NCBI GenBank assembly: GCA_964036045.1 | Contig: OZ038383.1 | Location: forward strand, 110,705,188 to 110,769,187 | DNA: 64,000 bases | Source: Eutreptiella sp. 'Long Island Sound 2002' | Taxonomy: Eukaryota > Euglenozoa > Euglenophyceae > Eutreptiales > Eutreptiaceae | Reading direction: 5' to 3' | Shown here: positions 25,101 through 39,900 of the stretch, in pieces | How positions within the stretch are numbered: position 1 is the first letter of the stretch | Layout of the letters: the number at the start of each line of letters is the position of its first letter | Position numbers and translations under genes: made by a program | The notes under the pieces: generated by a model | What the model was told of the DNA's origin: nothing | Seen by the model: the letters and a program-made list of their open reading frames with translations, nothing else | The model's database searches: none

Positions 25101-28100
25101 GCACCCCTCATGGATCGTACCCCTCATGGATCATACCCCTCATGGATCGTACTCCTCATGGATCGTACCCCTCATGGATCGTACCCGTCATGGATCGTAC
25201 CCCTGATGGATCGTACCCCTCATGGATGATACACCTCATGGATCGTACCCCTCAAGGATTATACTCCTCATGGATCGCAACCCTCATGCATCGTACCCAT
25301 CAAGGATCGTACCCCTCATGGATCGTACCCCTCATGGATCGTACCCCTCATGGATCGTACCCCTCATGGATGATACCCCTCATGGATCGTACCCCTCAAG
25401 GATTGTACCCCTCATGGATCGTACCCCTCATGGATCGTACCCCTCATGGATCCTACCCCTCAGGGATCGTACCCCTCATGGATTGTACCCCTCATGGATC
25501 ATACCCCTCATGGATCGTACCCCTCATGGATCGTCCCCCTCATGGAGCGTACCCCTCATGGATCGTACCCCTCAGGGATCGTACCCCTCATGGATCGGAC
25601 CCCTCATGGATCGTACCCCTCAGGGATCGTACCCCTCATGGACCATATCCCTCATGAGTCGTACCCCTCTGGTATGGTAGCCGTCAGGGTCGGACCCCTC
25701 ATGGATCGTACCCCTCATGGATCGTACCCCTCATGGATAGTACCCCTCATGAATCATGGACCGTACCCCTCATGGATCGTACCCCTCATGGATCGAACCC
25801 CTCATGGATCGTACTCCTCATGGATCGTACTCCTCAGGGATCGTATGCCTCATGGAGCGTACCCCTCATGGATCCTACCCCTCATGGATCGTGCCCCTCA
25901 TGGATCGTACCCCTCATGGATCGTACCCCTCATGGATCGTACCCCTCAGGGATCGTACCCCTCATGGATCGTACCCCTCATGGATCGTAACCCTCATGGA
26001 TCGTACCCCTCATGGATCATACCCCTCAGGGATCGTACCCCTCAGGGATCGTACCCCTCAGGGATCGTACCCCTCCTGGACCATATCCCTCATGGATCGT
26101 ACCCCTGCGGTATGGTAGCCGTCAGGGTCGGACCCCTCATGGATCGTACCCCTCATGGATCGTACCCCTCATGGATAGTACCCCTCATGAATCATGGATC
26201 GTACCCCTCATGGATCGTACCCCTCATGGATCGTACCCCTCATGGATCGTACTCCTCATGGATCGTACTCCTCAGGGATCGTATGCCTCATGGAGCATAC
26301 CCCTCATGGATCCTACCCCTCATGGATCGTCCCCCTCATGGATCGTACCCCTCATGGATCGTACCCCTCATGGATCGTACCCCTCATGGATCGTACTCCT
26401 CATGGATCGTACCCCTCATGGATCGTACCCGTCATGGATCGTACCCCTGATGGATCGTACCCCTCATGGATGATACCCCTCATGGATCGTACCCCTCAAG
26501 GATTATACTCCTCATGGATCGCACCCCTCATGCATCGTACCCCTCATGGATCGTACCCCTCATGGATCGTAGCCCTCATGGATCGTACCCCTCATGGATC
26601 GTACCCCTCATGGATGATACCCCTCATGGATCGTACCCCTCAAGGATTGTACCCCTCATGGATCGTACCCCTCATGGATCGTACCCCTCATGGATCGTAC
26701 CCCTCAAGGATCGTACCCCTCATGGATCATACCCCTCATGGATCGTACCCCTCATGGATTGTCCCCCTCATGGAGCGTACCCCTCATGGATCGTCCCCCT
26801 TATGGATCGCACCCCTCATGGATGGTACCCCTCATGGATCATACCCCTCATGGATCGTAGTCCTCATGGATCGTACCCCTCATAGATCGTACCCGTCATG
26901 GATCGTACCCCTGATGGATCGTACCCCTCATGGATGATACCCCTCATGGATCGTACCCCTCATGCATCGTACCCATTAAGGATCGTACCCCTCATGGATC
27001 GTACCCCTCATGGATCGTACCCCTCATGGATCGTACCCCTCATGGATGATACCCCTCATGGATCGTACCCCTCATGGATCGTACCCCTCATGGATCCTAC
27101 CCCTCATGGATCCTACTTCTCAGAGGTTGTACCCCTTATGGTTCGTACCCCTCATGGATCGTACCCCTCATGGATCGCACCCCTCATGAATCGTACCCCT
27201 CATGGATCGTACCCCTCATGGATCGTACCCCTCATGGATCATACCCCTCATGGATCGTACCCCTCAGGGATCGTATTCCTCATGGATTGTACCCCTCATG
27301 GATCGTACCCCTCATGGATCGTACCCCTCATGGATCGTACCCCTCATGGATCCTACCCCTCATGGATCATACCCCTCATGGATCCTACCCCTCATGGATT
27401 GTACCCCTTATGGATCGCACCCCTCATGGATCGTACCCCTCATGGATCATACCCCTCATGGATCGTACTCCTCATGGATCGTACCCCTCATGGATCGTAC
27501 CCGTCATGGATCGTACCCCTGATGGATCGTACCCCTCATGGATGATACTCCTCATGGATCGTACCCCTCAAGGATTATACTCCTCATGCATCGCACCCCT
27601 CATGCATCGCACCCCTCATGGAACGTACCCCTCATGGATCGTACCCCTCATGGATCGTACCCCTCATGGATCGTACCCCTCATGGATGATACCCCTCATG
27701 GATCGTACCCCTCAAGGAGTGTACCCCTCATGGATCGTACCCCTCATGGATCGTACCCCTCATGGATCGTACCCCTCAAGGATCGTACCCCTCATGGATC
27801 ATACCCCTCATGGATCGTACCCCTCATGGATCGTCCCCATCATGGAGCGTACCCCTCATGGATGATACCCCTCATGGATCGTACCCCTCAAGGATTGTAC
27901 CCCTCATGGATCGTACCCCTCATGGATCGTACCCCTCATGGATCGTACCCCTCAAGGATCGTACCCCTCATGGATCGTACCCCTCATGGATCATACCCCT
28001 CATGGATCGTACCCCTCATGGATTGTCCCCCTCATGGAGCGTACCCCTCATGGATCGTACCCCTCAGGGATCGTACCCCTCATGGATCGGACCCCTCATG

Positions 28101-29960
28101 GATCGTACCCCTCAGGGATCGTACCCCTCAGGGATCGTACCCCTCAGGGATCGTACCCCTCATGGACCATATCCCTCATGGATCGTACCCCCCCGGTATG
28201 GTAGCCGTCAGGGTCGGACCCCTCATGGATCGTACCCCTCATGGATCGTACCCCTCATGGATAGTACCCCTCATGAATCATGGATCGTACCCCTCATGGA
28301 TCGTACCCCTCATGGATCGTATTCCTCATGGATCGTACTCCTCATGGATCGTACTCCTCAGGGATCGTATGCCTCATGGAGCATACCCCTCATGGATCCT
28401 ACCCCTCATGGATCGTCCCCCTCATGGATCGTACCCCTCATGGATCGTACCCCTCATGGATCGTACCCCTCATGGATCGTACTCCTCATGGATCGTACCC
28501 CTCATCGATCGTACCCGTCATGGATCGTACCCCTGATGGATCGTACCCCTCATGGATGATACCCCTCATGGATCGCACCCCTCAGGGATTATACTCCTCA
28601 TGGATCGCACCCCTCATGCATTGTACCCCTCATGGATCGTACCCCTCATGGATCGTACCCCTCATGGATCGTACCCCTCATGGATCGTACCCCTCATGGA
28701 TGATACCCCTCATGGATCGTACCCCTCAAGGATTGTACCCCTCATGGATCGTACCCCTCATGGATCGTACCCCTCATGGATCGTACCCCTCAAGGATCGT
28801 ACCCCTCATGGATCATACCCCTCATGGATCGTACCCCTCATGGATCGTCCCCCTCATGGAGCGTAACCCTCATGGATTGTACCCCTTATGGATCGCACCC
28901 CTCATGGATCGTACCCCTCATGGATCATACCCCTCATGGATCGTACTCCTCATGGATCGTACCCCTCATGGATCGTACCCGTCATGGATCGTACCCCTGA
29001 TGGATCGTACCCCTCATGGATGATACCCCTCATGGATCGTACCCCTCAAGGATTATACTCCTCATGGATCGCACCCCTCATGCATCGTACCCATCAAGGA
29101 TCGTACCCCTCATGGATCGTACCCCTCATGGATCGTACCCCTCATGGATCGTACCCCTCATGGATGATACCCCTCATGGATCGTACCCCTCAAGGATTGT
29201 ACCCCTCATGGATCGTACCCCTCATGGATCGTACCCCTCATGGATCGTACCCCTCAGGGATCGTACCCCTCATGGATCGTACCCCTCATGGATCATACCC
29301 CTCATGGATTGTACCCCTCATGGATCGTCGCCCTCATGGGTCGTACCCCTCAGGGATCGTACCCCTCATGGATCGGACCCCTCATGGATCGTACCCCTCA
29401 GGGATCGTACCCCTCTGGGATCGTACCCCTCAGGGATCGTACCCCTCATGGACCATATCCCTCATGGATCGTACCCCTCCGGTATGGTAGCCGTCAGGGT
29501 CGGACCCCTCATGGATCGTACCCCTCATGGACCGTACCCCTCATGGATAGTACCCCTCATGAATCATGGATCGTACCCCTCATGGATCGTACCCCTCATG
29601 GATCGAACCCCTCATGGATTGTACTCCTCATGGATCGTACTCCTCAGGGATCGTATGCCTCATGGAGCGTACCCCTCATGGATCCTACCCCTCATGGATC
29701 GTCCCCCTCATGGATCGTACCCCTCATGGATTGTACCCCTCATGGATCGTACCCCTCATGGATCGTACCCCTCATGGATCGTACCCCTCAAGGATTGTAC
29801 CCCTCATGGATCGTACCCCTCATGGATCGTACCCCTCAGGGATCGTACCCCTCATGGATCGTACCCCTCCGGTATGGTAGCCGTCAGGGTCGGACCCCTC
29901 ATGGATCGTACCCCTCATGGATCGTACCCCTCATGGATAGTACCCCTCATGAATCATGGA
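22150..29960 (+). repeat. Higher-order satellite repeats of about 1.7-2.1 kb
   Basis: The marker GGTATGGTAGCCGTCAGGG, followed by GGTCGGACCCC and then a GAATCATGG insert, recurs with its marker starts at about 22697, 24399, 25669, 26107, 28193, 29479 and 29869. Between them, ordered blocks of GATGATACCCC, CCATATCCC and TCCCCCTCATGGAGCG units also repeat. Long identical stretches are offset by 1702 bp (22394-22708 against 24096-24410) and 2086 bp (26194-26937 against 28280-29023). These are nested higher-order repeats produced by repeated unequal exchange. Confidence 0.85.
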
Positions 29961-30540
29961 TCGTACCCCTCATGGATCGTACCCCTCATGGATCGAACCC
30001 CTCATGGATGGTACTCCTCATGGATCGTACTCCTCAGGGATCGTATGCCTCATGGAGCGTACCCCTCATGGATCCTACCCCTCATGGATCGTCCCCCTCA
30101 TGGATCGTACCCCTCATGGATCGTACCCCTCATGGATCGTACCCCTCAAGGATTGTACCCCTCAGCGATCGTACCCCTCAAGCATCGTACCCCTCAGGCA
30201 TCTTACCCCTTAGGGATCGTAGCCCCCGGGGATCGTACCCCTCATGGGTCGTACCCCTCATGGATCGTACCCATCAGGGATCGTACCACTCAGGGATCGT
30301 ACCCCTTATGGATCGTACCCCTCATGGATCGTACCCCTCATGGATCGTGCCCCTCATCGATCGTACCCCTCAGGAATCGTACCCCTCAGGAATTGTACCC
30401 CTCATGGATCGGACCCCTTAGGGATCGTACCCGTCACGGATCGTACCCCCCACAGATCGTACCCCTCAGGGATCGTACCCCTTAGGCATTGTACCCCTCA
30501 TGGATCGTACCCCTATGGATCGTACCCCTCATGGATCGTA

Positions 30541-33500
30541 CCCCTCATGGATCGTACCCCTCAAAGATCGTGCCTCTCGGGAATCGTACCCCTCATGGAT
30601 CGTACCCCTCATGGATCGTATCCCTCATGGGTCGTGCCCCTCATGGATCGTACCCCTCAGGAATCGTTCCCCTCATGGATCGTACCCCTCATGGATCGTA
30701 CCCCTCATGGATCGTACCCCTCACGGATCGTACCCCTCATGGATCGTACCCCTCATGGATCATACCCCTCTTGGATCGTACCCCTCATGAATCGTACCCC
30801 TCATGGATCGTACCCCTCATGGATCGTACCCCTCACGGATGGTACCCCTCATGGATCGTACCCCTCGTGGATCGTACCCCTCTTGGATCGTCCCCCTCAT
30901 GGATCGTAGCCCTTCTGGATCGTACTTATGAGAGGTTGTGCCCCTCATGGTTCGTACCCCTCAGGGATCGTACCCCTCATGGATCGTACCCCTCATGGAT
31001 CGTACCCCTCAAGGATTGTACCCCTAATGGATCGTACCCCTCATGGATTGTACCCCTCATGGATCGTACCCCTCATGGATCGTACCCCTCATGGATCGTA
31101 CCCCTCATGGATCGTACCCCTGATGGATCGTACCCCTCTTGGATCGTACCCCTCAAGGATCGTACCCCTCATGGATCGTACCCCTCATGGATCGTACCCC
31201 TCATAGATTGTACCCCTCATGACTCATACCCCTCATGGATCCCATTTCTCAGAGGTTGTACCCCTCATGGATCGTACCCCTCGTGGATCGTACCCCTCAT
31301 GGATCGTACCCCTCATGGATCGTACCCCTCATGGATCCTACTTCTCAGAGGTTGTACCCCTTATGGTTCGTACCCCTCATGGTTCGTACCCCTCATGGAT
31401 CGTACCCCTCTAGATCATACCCCTCATGGATCGTACCCCTCAGGGATCGTACCCCTCATGGATCGTACCCCTCATGGATCGTACCCCCCAAGGATTGTAC
31501 CCCTCATGGATCAGACCTCTCATGGATCGTACCCCTCATGGATCGTACCCCTCCGGTATGGTAGCCCTCACGGATCGTACCCCTGATGGATCGCACCCCT
31601 CATGGATGGTACCCCTCATGGATCATACCCCTCATGGATCGTACCCCTCATGGATGATACCCCTCATGGATCGTACCCCTCAAGGATTGTACCCCTCATG
31701 GATCGTACCCATCAGGGATCGTACCCCTCATGGATCGGACCCCTCATGGATCGTACCCCTCGAGGATCGTACCCCTCCGGTATGGTAGCTCTCATGCATC
31801 GTACCCCTCATGGATCGCACCCCTCATCAATCGTACCCCTCATGGATCGTACCGCTCAGGGATCGCACCGCTCAGGGATTACCCCTCAGGGATCGTACCC
31901 CTCATGGGCCATATCCCTCATGGATCGTACCCCTCCGGTATGGTAGCCATCAGGGTCGGACCCCTCATGGATCGTACCCCTCATGGATCGTACCCCTCAG
32001 GGATCGTACCCCTCAGGGATCGTACCCCCCATGGTTCGTACCCCTCAGGGATCATACCCCTCATGGATTGTACCCCTCATGGATCGTACCCGTCATGGAT
32101 CGTACCCCTCATGGTTCGTACCCCTCATGGATCGCCCCCCTCATGGATCGTACCCCTCAGGGATCGTACCCCTCCGGTATGGTAGCTCTCATGCATCGTA
32201 CCCCTCATGGTTCGTACCCCTCATGGATCGTACCCCTCATGGATCGTACCCCTCATGGATCGTACCCCTCATGGATCGTACCCCTCAAAGATCGTGCCTC
32301 TCATGAATCGTACCCCTCATGGATCGTACCCCTCATGGATCGTATCCCTCATGGGTCGTGCCCCTCATGGATCGTACCCCTCAGGAATCGTTCCCCTCAT
32401 GGATCGTACCCCTCATGGATCGTACCCCTCATGGATCGTACCCCTCACGGATCGTACCCCTCATGGATCGTACCCCTCATGGATCATACCCCTCTTGGAT
32501 CGTACCCCTCATGAATCGTACCCCTCATGGATCGTACCCCTCATGGAATGTACCCCTCACGGATGGTACCCCTCATGGATCGTACCCCTCGTGGATCGTA
32601 CCCCTCTTGGATCGTCCCCCTCATGGATCGTAGCCCTTCTGGATCGTACTTATGAGAGGTTGTGCCCCTCATGGTTCGTACCCCTCAGGGATCGTACCCC
32701 TCATGGATCGTACCCCTCATGGATCGTACCCCTCAAGGATTGTACCCCTAATGGATCGTACCCCTCATGGATTGTACCCCTCATGGATCGTACCCCTCAT
32801 GGATCGTACCCCTCATGGATCGTACCCCTCATGGATCGTACCCCTGATGGATCGTACCCCTCTTGGATCGTACCCCTCAAGGATCGTACCCCTCATGGAT
32901 CGTACCCCTCATGGATCGTACCCCTCATAGATTGTACCCCTCATGACTCATACCCCTCATGGATCCTATTTCTCAGAGGTTGTACCCCTGATGGATCGTA
33001 CCCCTCGTGGATCGTACCCCTCATGGATCGTACCCCTCATGGATCGTACCCCTCATGGATCCTACTTCTCAGAGGTTGTACCCCTTATGGTTCGTACCCC
33101 TCATGGTTCGTACCCCTCATGGATCGTACCCCTCTAGATCATACCCCTCATGGATCGTACCCCTCAGGGATCGTACCCCTCATGGATCGTACCCCTCATG
33201 GATCGTACCCCCCAAGGATTGTACCCCTCATGGATCAGACCTCTCATGGATCGTACCCCTCATGGATCGTACCCCTCCGGTATGGTAGCCCTCACGGATC
33301 GTACCCCTGATGGATCGCACCCCTCATGGATGGTACCCCTCATGGATCATACCCCTCATGGATCGTACCCCTCATGGATGATACCCCTCATGGATCGTAC
33401 CCCTCAAGGATTGTACCCCTCATGGATCGTACCAATCAGGGATCGTACCCCTCATGGATCGGACCCCTCATGGATCGTACCCCTCGAGGATCGTACCCCT

Positions 33501-33929
33501 CCGGTATGGTAGCTCTCATGCATCGTACCCCTCATGGATCGCACCCCTCATCAATCGTACCCCTCATGGATCGTACCGCTCAGGGATCGCACCGCTCAGG
33601 GATTACCCCTCAGGGATCGTACCCCTCATGGGCCATATCCCTCATGGATCGTACCCCTCCGGTATGGTAGCCATCAGGGTCGGACCCCTCATGGATCGTA
33701 CCCCTCATGGATCGTACCCCTCAGGGATCGTACCCCTCAGGGATCGTACCCCTCATGGTTCGTACCCCTCAGGGATCATACCCCTCATGGATTGTACCCC
33801 TCGTGGATCGTACCCGTCAAGGATCGTACCCCTCATGGTTCGTACCCCTCATGGATCGCCCCCCTCATGGATCGTACCCCTCAGGGATCGTACCCCTCCG
33901 GTATGGTAGCTCTCATGCATCGTACCCCT
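30541..33929 (+). repeat. Tandem duplication in satellite, offset 1724 bp
   Basis: 30541-32205 and 32265-33929 carry the same unit series with a constant offset of 1724 bp. Examples are CTTATGAGAGG at 30927 and 32651, and CCGGTATGGTAGCTC at 32174 and 33898. Only scattered substitutions separate the copies, so this is among the most recent large duplications in the window. Confidence 0.92.
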
Positions 33930-34563
33930 CATGGTTCGTACCCCTCATGGATCGTACCCCTCATGGATCATACCCCTCATGGATCGTACCCCTCCGGTAT
34001 GGTAGCTCTCATGCATCGTACCCCTCATGGATTGTACCCCTCATGGATCGCACCCCTCATCAATCGTACCCCTCATAGATCGTACCGCTCAGGGATCGCA
34101 CCGCTCAGGGATCGTACCCCCCATGGATCGTACCCCTCATGGATCGTACCCCTCATGGATCGTGCCCCTCATGGATCGTACCCCTCATGGATCGTGCCCC
34201 TCAAGGATTGTACCCCTCAGCGATCGTACCCCTCAAGCATCGTACCCCTCATGGATCGTACCCATCAAGGATCGTACCCCCCATGGATCGTACCCCTCAT
34301 GGATCGTACCCCTCATGGATCGTACCCATCAGGGATCGTACCCCTCAGGGATCGTACCCCTCAGGGATTGTACCCCTCATGGATCGTACCCCCCAGGGAT
34401 CGTACCCCCCGGGGATTGTACCCCTCATGGATCGTACCCCTCATGGATCGTACCCATCGGGGATCGTACCCCTCAGGGATCGTGCCCGTCAAGGATCGAA
34501 CCCTTCATGGATTGACCCCTCAGGAATCGTACCCCTCATGGATCGTACCCCTCATGGATCGTA

Positions 34564-36961
34564 GCGGAGGCCCCCCGGGCGAATCCGAGGTTTTTCCTCG
34601 AAGGGGCCCACGAGCCCAGGGGACGCCACCTGGTTTTTTCGGCCAAGCCGGACGGAGCTCCCACAGGCGACCCCCCCCCGCATGGGTGGGTGCGCACAAC
34701 AACCGCCAGCCTCCCCCCCCCACCCCCCTCAGCCCCCCCAAAAAAGGGACTCCGGCGCGGAGGGTTGGGGATATAGTCCCCTGCCGCGCGGCCATGAATC
34801 GACATGGCCCTACACCGGGCGATACACGACCGCCCCCCCCCGTCGCTCAAGAGGGGCCCCTGTCGTCCCCCGGGCAGGGAGCCCCCCCCCCCCCCCAAGG
34901 AGCGGCCGCCCTCGGGGGCACTCGCCCAGCCCCCGGGGGCCTCTCGGGATTCGGCCCCGAGCCAGCACAGCCCTCCCGCCGCCCCCCCCAGCCGCAGCTC
35001 CACGGCCCGCCCGGTCTCTGCCGCGCCGACCCACGCACTACCGGGACCCGGGCCTCGGAGCCCCGGTGCCCAGCCCCGCCCGCCCCCCCGGTATCCGTCC
35101 GGACGGTGCGGCACTCCCCCCACCTCCACCAAGATTCGCCCCCGTGGATGATGCTCGGCGGGATTCGTCCCTGCCGAGCGGGGTGCGGGCCCCATCGCTA
35201 ACCCCGTCCCCCAGCACCACGAGCGCCCCGGGCTCCCCGACCGACTATGGCCAGCCCCAGCCGCTCCTCTGCCCCGGTCAGCCGCACGCTGGCTCTCGCG
35301 GCTGACCTCACCGCAACCCCACTCCCTCGCGCGCACGCCCACCCTCACGCTCACACCCCCCCCCCCCCCCCCCAGCGCTCGCCATGCCCCCGCCGCCACA
35401 CTCGCGCCCACCGCCCCTCCACGCCCCCCACCTGCTTTCGCAGGTAGCCAACGCCACCGAGGTGTGCTGCCGTAGCGGCCGACGGGAAGACGCGTGGCTG
35501 ACAGAGGGACCCCCCATACGTGGCGGGGGTCCAGGCCTTGCCCCTCCTTCCTCGTGTGCACGCACCATGCGTCATGGCCGTGAGAGGCCTTTGCCTCCCC
35601 CCCCCTCCCTGCCCCTGTCGCAGCCCAAGCCATGTTCACAGGACACGAGCCCCCTCCTTCGACACCCCGCAGACCCCCCAAACCTCCCACCGGACCCCGA
35701 CCCCCCCCGGGCATGGGCGGCGCGGCCCGCACGTGCGGTTCGGGCCCGCACGGCTCTCTGACGCTGTACACGGGCAGTACGGTCCGCCAGGAGAGCGGAT
35801 GCGCCGCACTGCCCCAACGCTATGTGCAAATGCGCTCTGGCGCCCCCCAAGCGCTCTGGCGCTCTGGCGCCCCCCCAACGCTCCAGCGCACTACAGCACA
35901 GAGCTTGAGAGTGGTCCCGTGCTCCCCCCGGCGCCGCCCCCCGCTGTGCAGCCCTATACTGTGCCCCTGTGTCCTGACACAACCCCACGCTCTGCCCTGC
36001 ACATCCCAGCGCTGTACCCCTGGACGGTCATGCGCAGCGGCCCTGCCCAGCCCGCCCTCCGCGTCTGCCCCGCCCTAGACTGCGCCCCTGCGCATTCCCC
36101 GCCAATCGCGCGGTTGACGTGCGCTTAAGGCCCGTGGCCTTCTTAGCGCAGCCCCCTGGCCCACCCCAGCCCGACGCGGCCTCCCCGGCCCGGCAAGCCA
36201 GCGCCGCACCAACCACGTCGCATGGCCTGCGCAGGCCCATTGGGGTCCGCCCTCCGCGCCCGCGCCCGCCTGGCTCCGGGGCACACGGGCAGAACGCCCA
36301 CCCCCCGCCCCCGCCCCCGCGAGGCCCCGACCCAACGGCCGCTACTCCAGCAGCAGGCCGCGAAGCCGTGCTCCGACCCCGCCCTGTGGGGCACGCCACC
36401 CTCGCGGACGACGCTACCCCCGCGGGCCCACGAGCACTCCCCCGTGCCACCGGGTCCCCACTCCCCGCTACAGGGGTCTGCAGCGCGGCCCGCGCCGACC
36501 GAGCTCAGGGGAACCGGGACGCATGGGAATAGACCATACATATTCCCTGCCCCCACAACCCCGCTACGCCGCTTTTCGCACAAGAAGTAGCCCCCTCCCC
36601 TGTCGCGGGGGAGAGGCGGCTAGAACCAACGGGAGCCGGGGCCCCGCAGGTCCCCGGACAGGTGGTCCCTCCCGCCCGCCCCCCATCCCGCCACCATCTC
36701 ACACGGGTGCACGAGCCCTCCCCCCGCAGCGGGGGAGGGAACATGGGTGACACATACAGGTAGTCCCTCCCTCAAGGACGCGCGCCCCCCTTCCCCCCCG
36801 GACAGAAGGCGGAACCCCCCCCCCCCTCGGTCGTCGTCGGCGCCCGCCCGGCCGGCGTGGCGCCGGCCGACTGCTCCCTTGCGCCCTGCCCGGGGAGAGC
36901 GTGTCTATCAATTTCTCCCGCCGGCACGTGCTGCGTGCCTCAACAACAACAACATCAACAA
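34564..36961. other. GC-rich, poly-C island, copy 1
   Basis: About 2.4 kb of very GC-rich, C-run-rich sequence interrupts the satellite. Both strands have overlapping open frames, including one of 411 codons on the minus strand (34536-35771), but these begin or end in satellite and drift out of frame against copy 2, so none is supported as a gene. Hairpins with CCCTCCCC/GGGGAGGG-type stems occur near 36596-36615 and 36717-36740. The right end carries a CAACAACAACAAC-type run just before satellite resumes, which could be the tail of a non-LTR or non-autonomous retroelement. That is inference only. Confidence 0.8.
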
Positions 36962-39900
36962 CCCTCATAGATCGTACCCCTCATGGATCGTACCCCTCAT
37001 GGATCGTGCCCCTCATGGATCGTACCCCTGAGGAATCGTACCCCTCATATATCGGACCCCTCAGGGATCTTACCCATCAGGGATCGTACCCCCCAGGGAT
37101 CGTACCCCTCAGGGATTGTACCGCTCATGGATCGTACCCCTCATGGATCGTACCCCTCATGGATCCTACCCCTCAAGGATCGTACCCCTCATGGATCGTA
37201 CCCCTCATGGATCGTACCCCTCAAAGATCGTACCCCTCATGGATCGTACCCCTCATGGATCGTACCCCTCATGGATTGTAGCCCTCATGGGTCGTGCCCC
37301 TCATGGATCGTACCCCTCAGGGATCGTACCCCTCATGGATCATACCCCTCATGGATCGTACCCCTCATGGATCGTACCCCTCATGGATCGTACCCCTCAT
37401 GGATCGTACCCTTCATGGATCGTACCCCTCAGGGATCGTATCCATCATGGGTCGCAGCCCTCATTGATCGTACCCCTCAGGGATCGTACCCCTCATGGAT
37501 CGTAGCCCTCATGGATCGCACCCCTCATGGATCGTACCCCTCATGGATGGTACTTCTCAGAGGTTGTACCCCTCATGGTTCGTACCCCTCAGGGATCGTA
37601 CCCCTCATGGATCGTACCCCTCATGGATGATACCCTTCATGGATCGTACCCCTCAAGGATTGTACCCCTCATGGATCGTACCCCTCATGGATCGTACCCC
37701 TGATGGATCTTGCCCCTCATGGATCGTACCCCTCATGGATTATACACCTCATGGATCGTACCCCTCATGGATGATACCCCTCATGGATCGTACCCCTCAT
37801 GGATCGTACCCCTCATGGATCGTACCCCTCATGGATCGTACCCCTCATGGATCGTACCCCTCATGGATGATACCCCTCATGGATCGTACCCCTCAAGGAT
37901 TGTACCCCTCATGGATCGTACCCCTCATGGATCATACCCCGCATGGATCGTGCCCCTCATGGGTCGTACCCCTCATGGATCGTCCCCCTCATGGATCGTG
38001 CTCCTCAAGGATTGTACCCCTCAGCGACCGTACCCCTCAAGCATCATACCCCTCAAGCATCTTACCCCTCAGGGATCGTACCCCCCAGGGATCGTACCCC
38101 TCCTGGATCGTACCCCTCATGGATCGTACCCCTCATGGATCGTACCCCTCAGGGATCATACCCCTCATGGATCGTACCCCTCAGGGATCGTACCCCTCAT
38201 GGATCGTACCCCTCATGGATCGTACCCCTCATGGATCGTGCCCCTCATGGATCGTACCTCTCATGGATCGTACCCCTCATGGATCGTACCCGTCATGGAT
38301 CGTACCCCTCAAAAATCGTACCCCTCATGGATCAGAACCCTCAAGGGTCGTACCCCTCAGGGATCGTACCCCTCAGGGATCGTACCCCTCATGGATCGTA
38401 CCCCTGATGGATCGTACCCCTCATGGATCGTACCCCTCATGGATCGTACCCCTCATGTATCGTACCCCTCATGGATCGTACCCCTCATGGATCGTACCCC
38501 TCATGGATTGTACCCCTCATGGATCGTACCCCTAAGGGATCGTACCCCTCAGGGATCGTACCCCTCATGGATCGTACCCCTGATGGATCGTACCCCTCAT
38601 GGATCGTATCCCTCATGGATCGTACCCCTCATGGATCGTACCCCTCATGGATCGTAACCCTCAGGGATCGTACCCATCAGGGATCGTACCCCTCACGGAT
38701 TGTACCCCTCATGGATCGTACCTCTGATGGATCGTACTCCTCATGGATCGTACCCCTCATGGATCGTACCCCTCATGGATCGTACCCCTCATGGATCGTA
38801 TCCCTCATGGATCGTACCCCTCGTGGGTCGTACCATGGATCGTACCCCTCATGGACCGTACCCCTCAGGGATCGAACCCCTCATGGATCGTACCCCTCAT
38901 GGAACGTACCCCTCATGGATCGTACCCCTCATGGATCGCACCCCTCATGGATCGTACCCCTCATGGATCGTACTTCTGAGAGGTTGTATCCCTCATGTTT
39001 CATACCCCTCAAGGATCGGACCCCTCATGGATCGTACCCCTCATGGATCGTAGCCCTCATGGATGATACCCCTCATGGATCGTACCCCTCATGGATTGTA
39101 CCCCTCATGGTTCGTACCCCTCAGGGACCGTACCCCTCATGGATCGTACCCCTCATGGATCATACCCCTCATGGATCGTACCCCTCATGGATCGTACCCC
39201 TCATGGTTCGTACCCCTCATGGATCGTACCCCTCATGGATCGTACCCCTCATGGATCGTACCCCTCATTGATCGTATCCCTCATGGATCGTACCCCTCAT
39301 GGATCGTACTTCTCAGAAGTTGTACCCCTCATGGTTCGTACCCCTCAGGGATCGTACCCCTCATGGATCGTACTTCTCAGAGGTTGTACCCCTCATGGTT
39401 CGTACCCCTGAGGGATCGTACACCTCATGGATCGTACCCCTCATGGATCGTACCCCTCATGGATCGTACGTCTCAGAGGTTGTACCCCTCATGGTTCGTA
39501 CCCCTCAGGGATCGTACCCCTCATGGATCATACCCCTCATTGATCGTACCCCTCATGGATCGTACCCCTCATGGATCGTACCCCTCATGGATCGTACCCC
39601 TCATGGATCGTGCCCCTCATGGATCGTACCCCTCATGGATTGTACCCCTCATGGATCGTACCCCTCATGGATCGTACCCCTCAAGGATCGTACCCCTCAT
39701 GGATTGTACCCCTCATGGTTTGTACCCCTCATGGAACGTACCCCTCATGGATCGTACCTCTCATGGATCGTACCCCTCATGGCTCGTGCCCCTCAAGGAT
39801 TGTACCCCTCATGGAGCGTACCCCTCATGGATCGTACCCCTCATGGATCGTACCCCTCATGGATCGTACCCCTCATGGATAAGCACCCCTCATGGATCGT

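Larger units (their letters stand above)
13446..34563 (+). repeat. 16-bp satellite, block B, with higher-order structure
   Basis: About 21 kb of the 16-bp repeat resumes at GGATCGTACCCC directly after the truncated Gag-like frame. Marker variants (CTCCGGTATGG, TACTTCTCAGAGG, CTCATGGATGATACC, GAATCATGGATCG, CCATATCCCTC) recur in fixed order and show duplications of hundreds to thousands of base pairs inside the array. Unit length occasionally slips, for example the 7-bp GAATCAT additions and units lacking CA, so many higher-order offsets are not multiples of 16. No gene is supported inside the block. Confidence 0.97.

Noticed and set aside
13446-34563. CRISPR-like regular repeats
   Set aside because: Units are contiguous with no spacers, the period is 16 bp, and the context is a eukaryotic retrotransposon-rich array.
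34536-35771. 411-codon minus-strand frame (and 436-codon counterpart at 40434-41744) as a gene
   Set aside because: Extreme GC content keeps frames open on both strands. The two copies diverge by frameshift in the second half, and the frame ends inside satellite.
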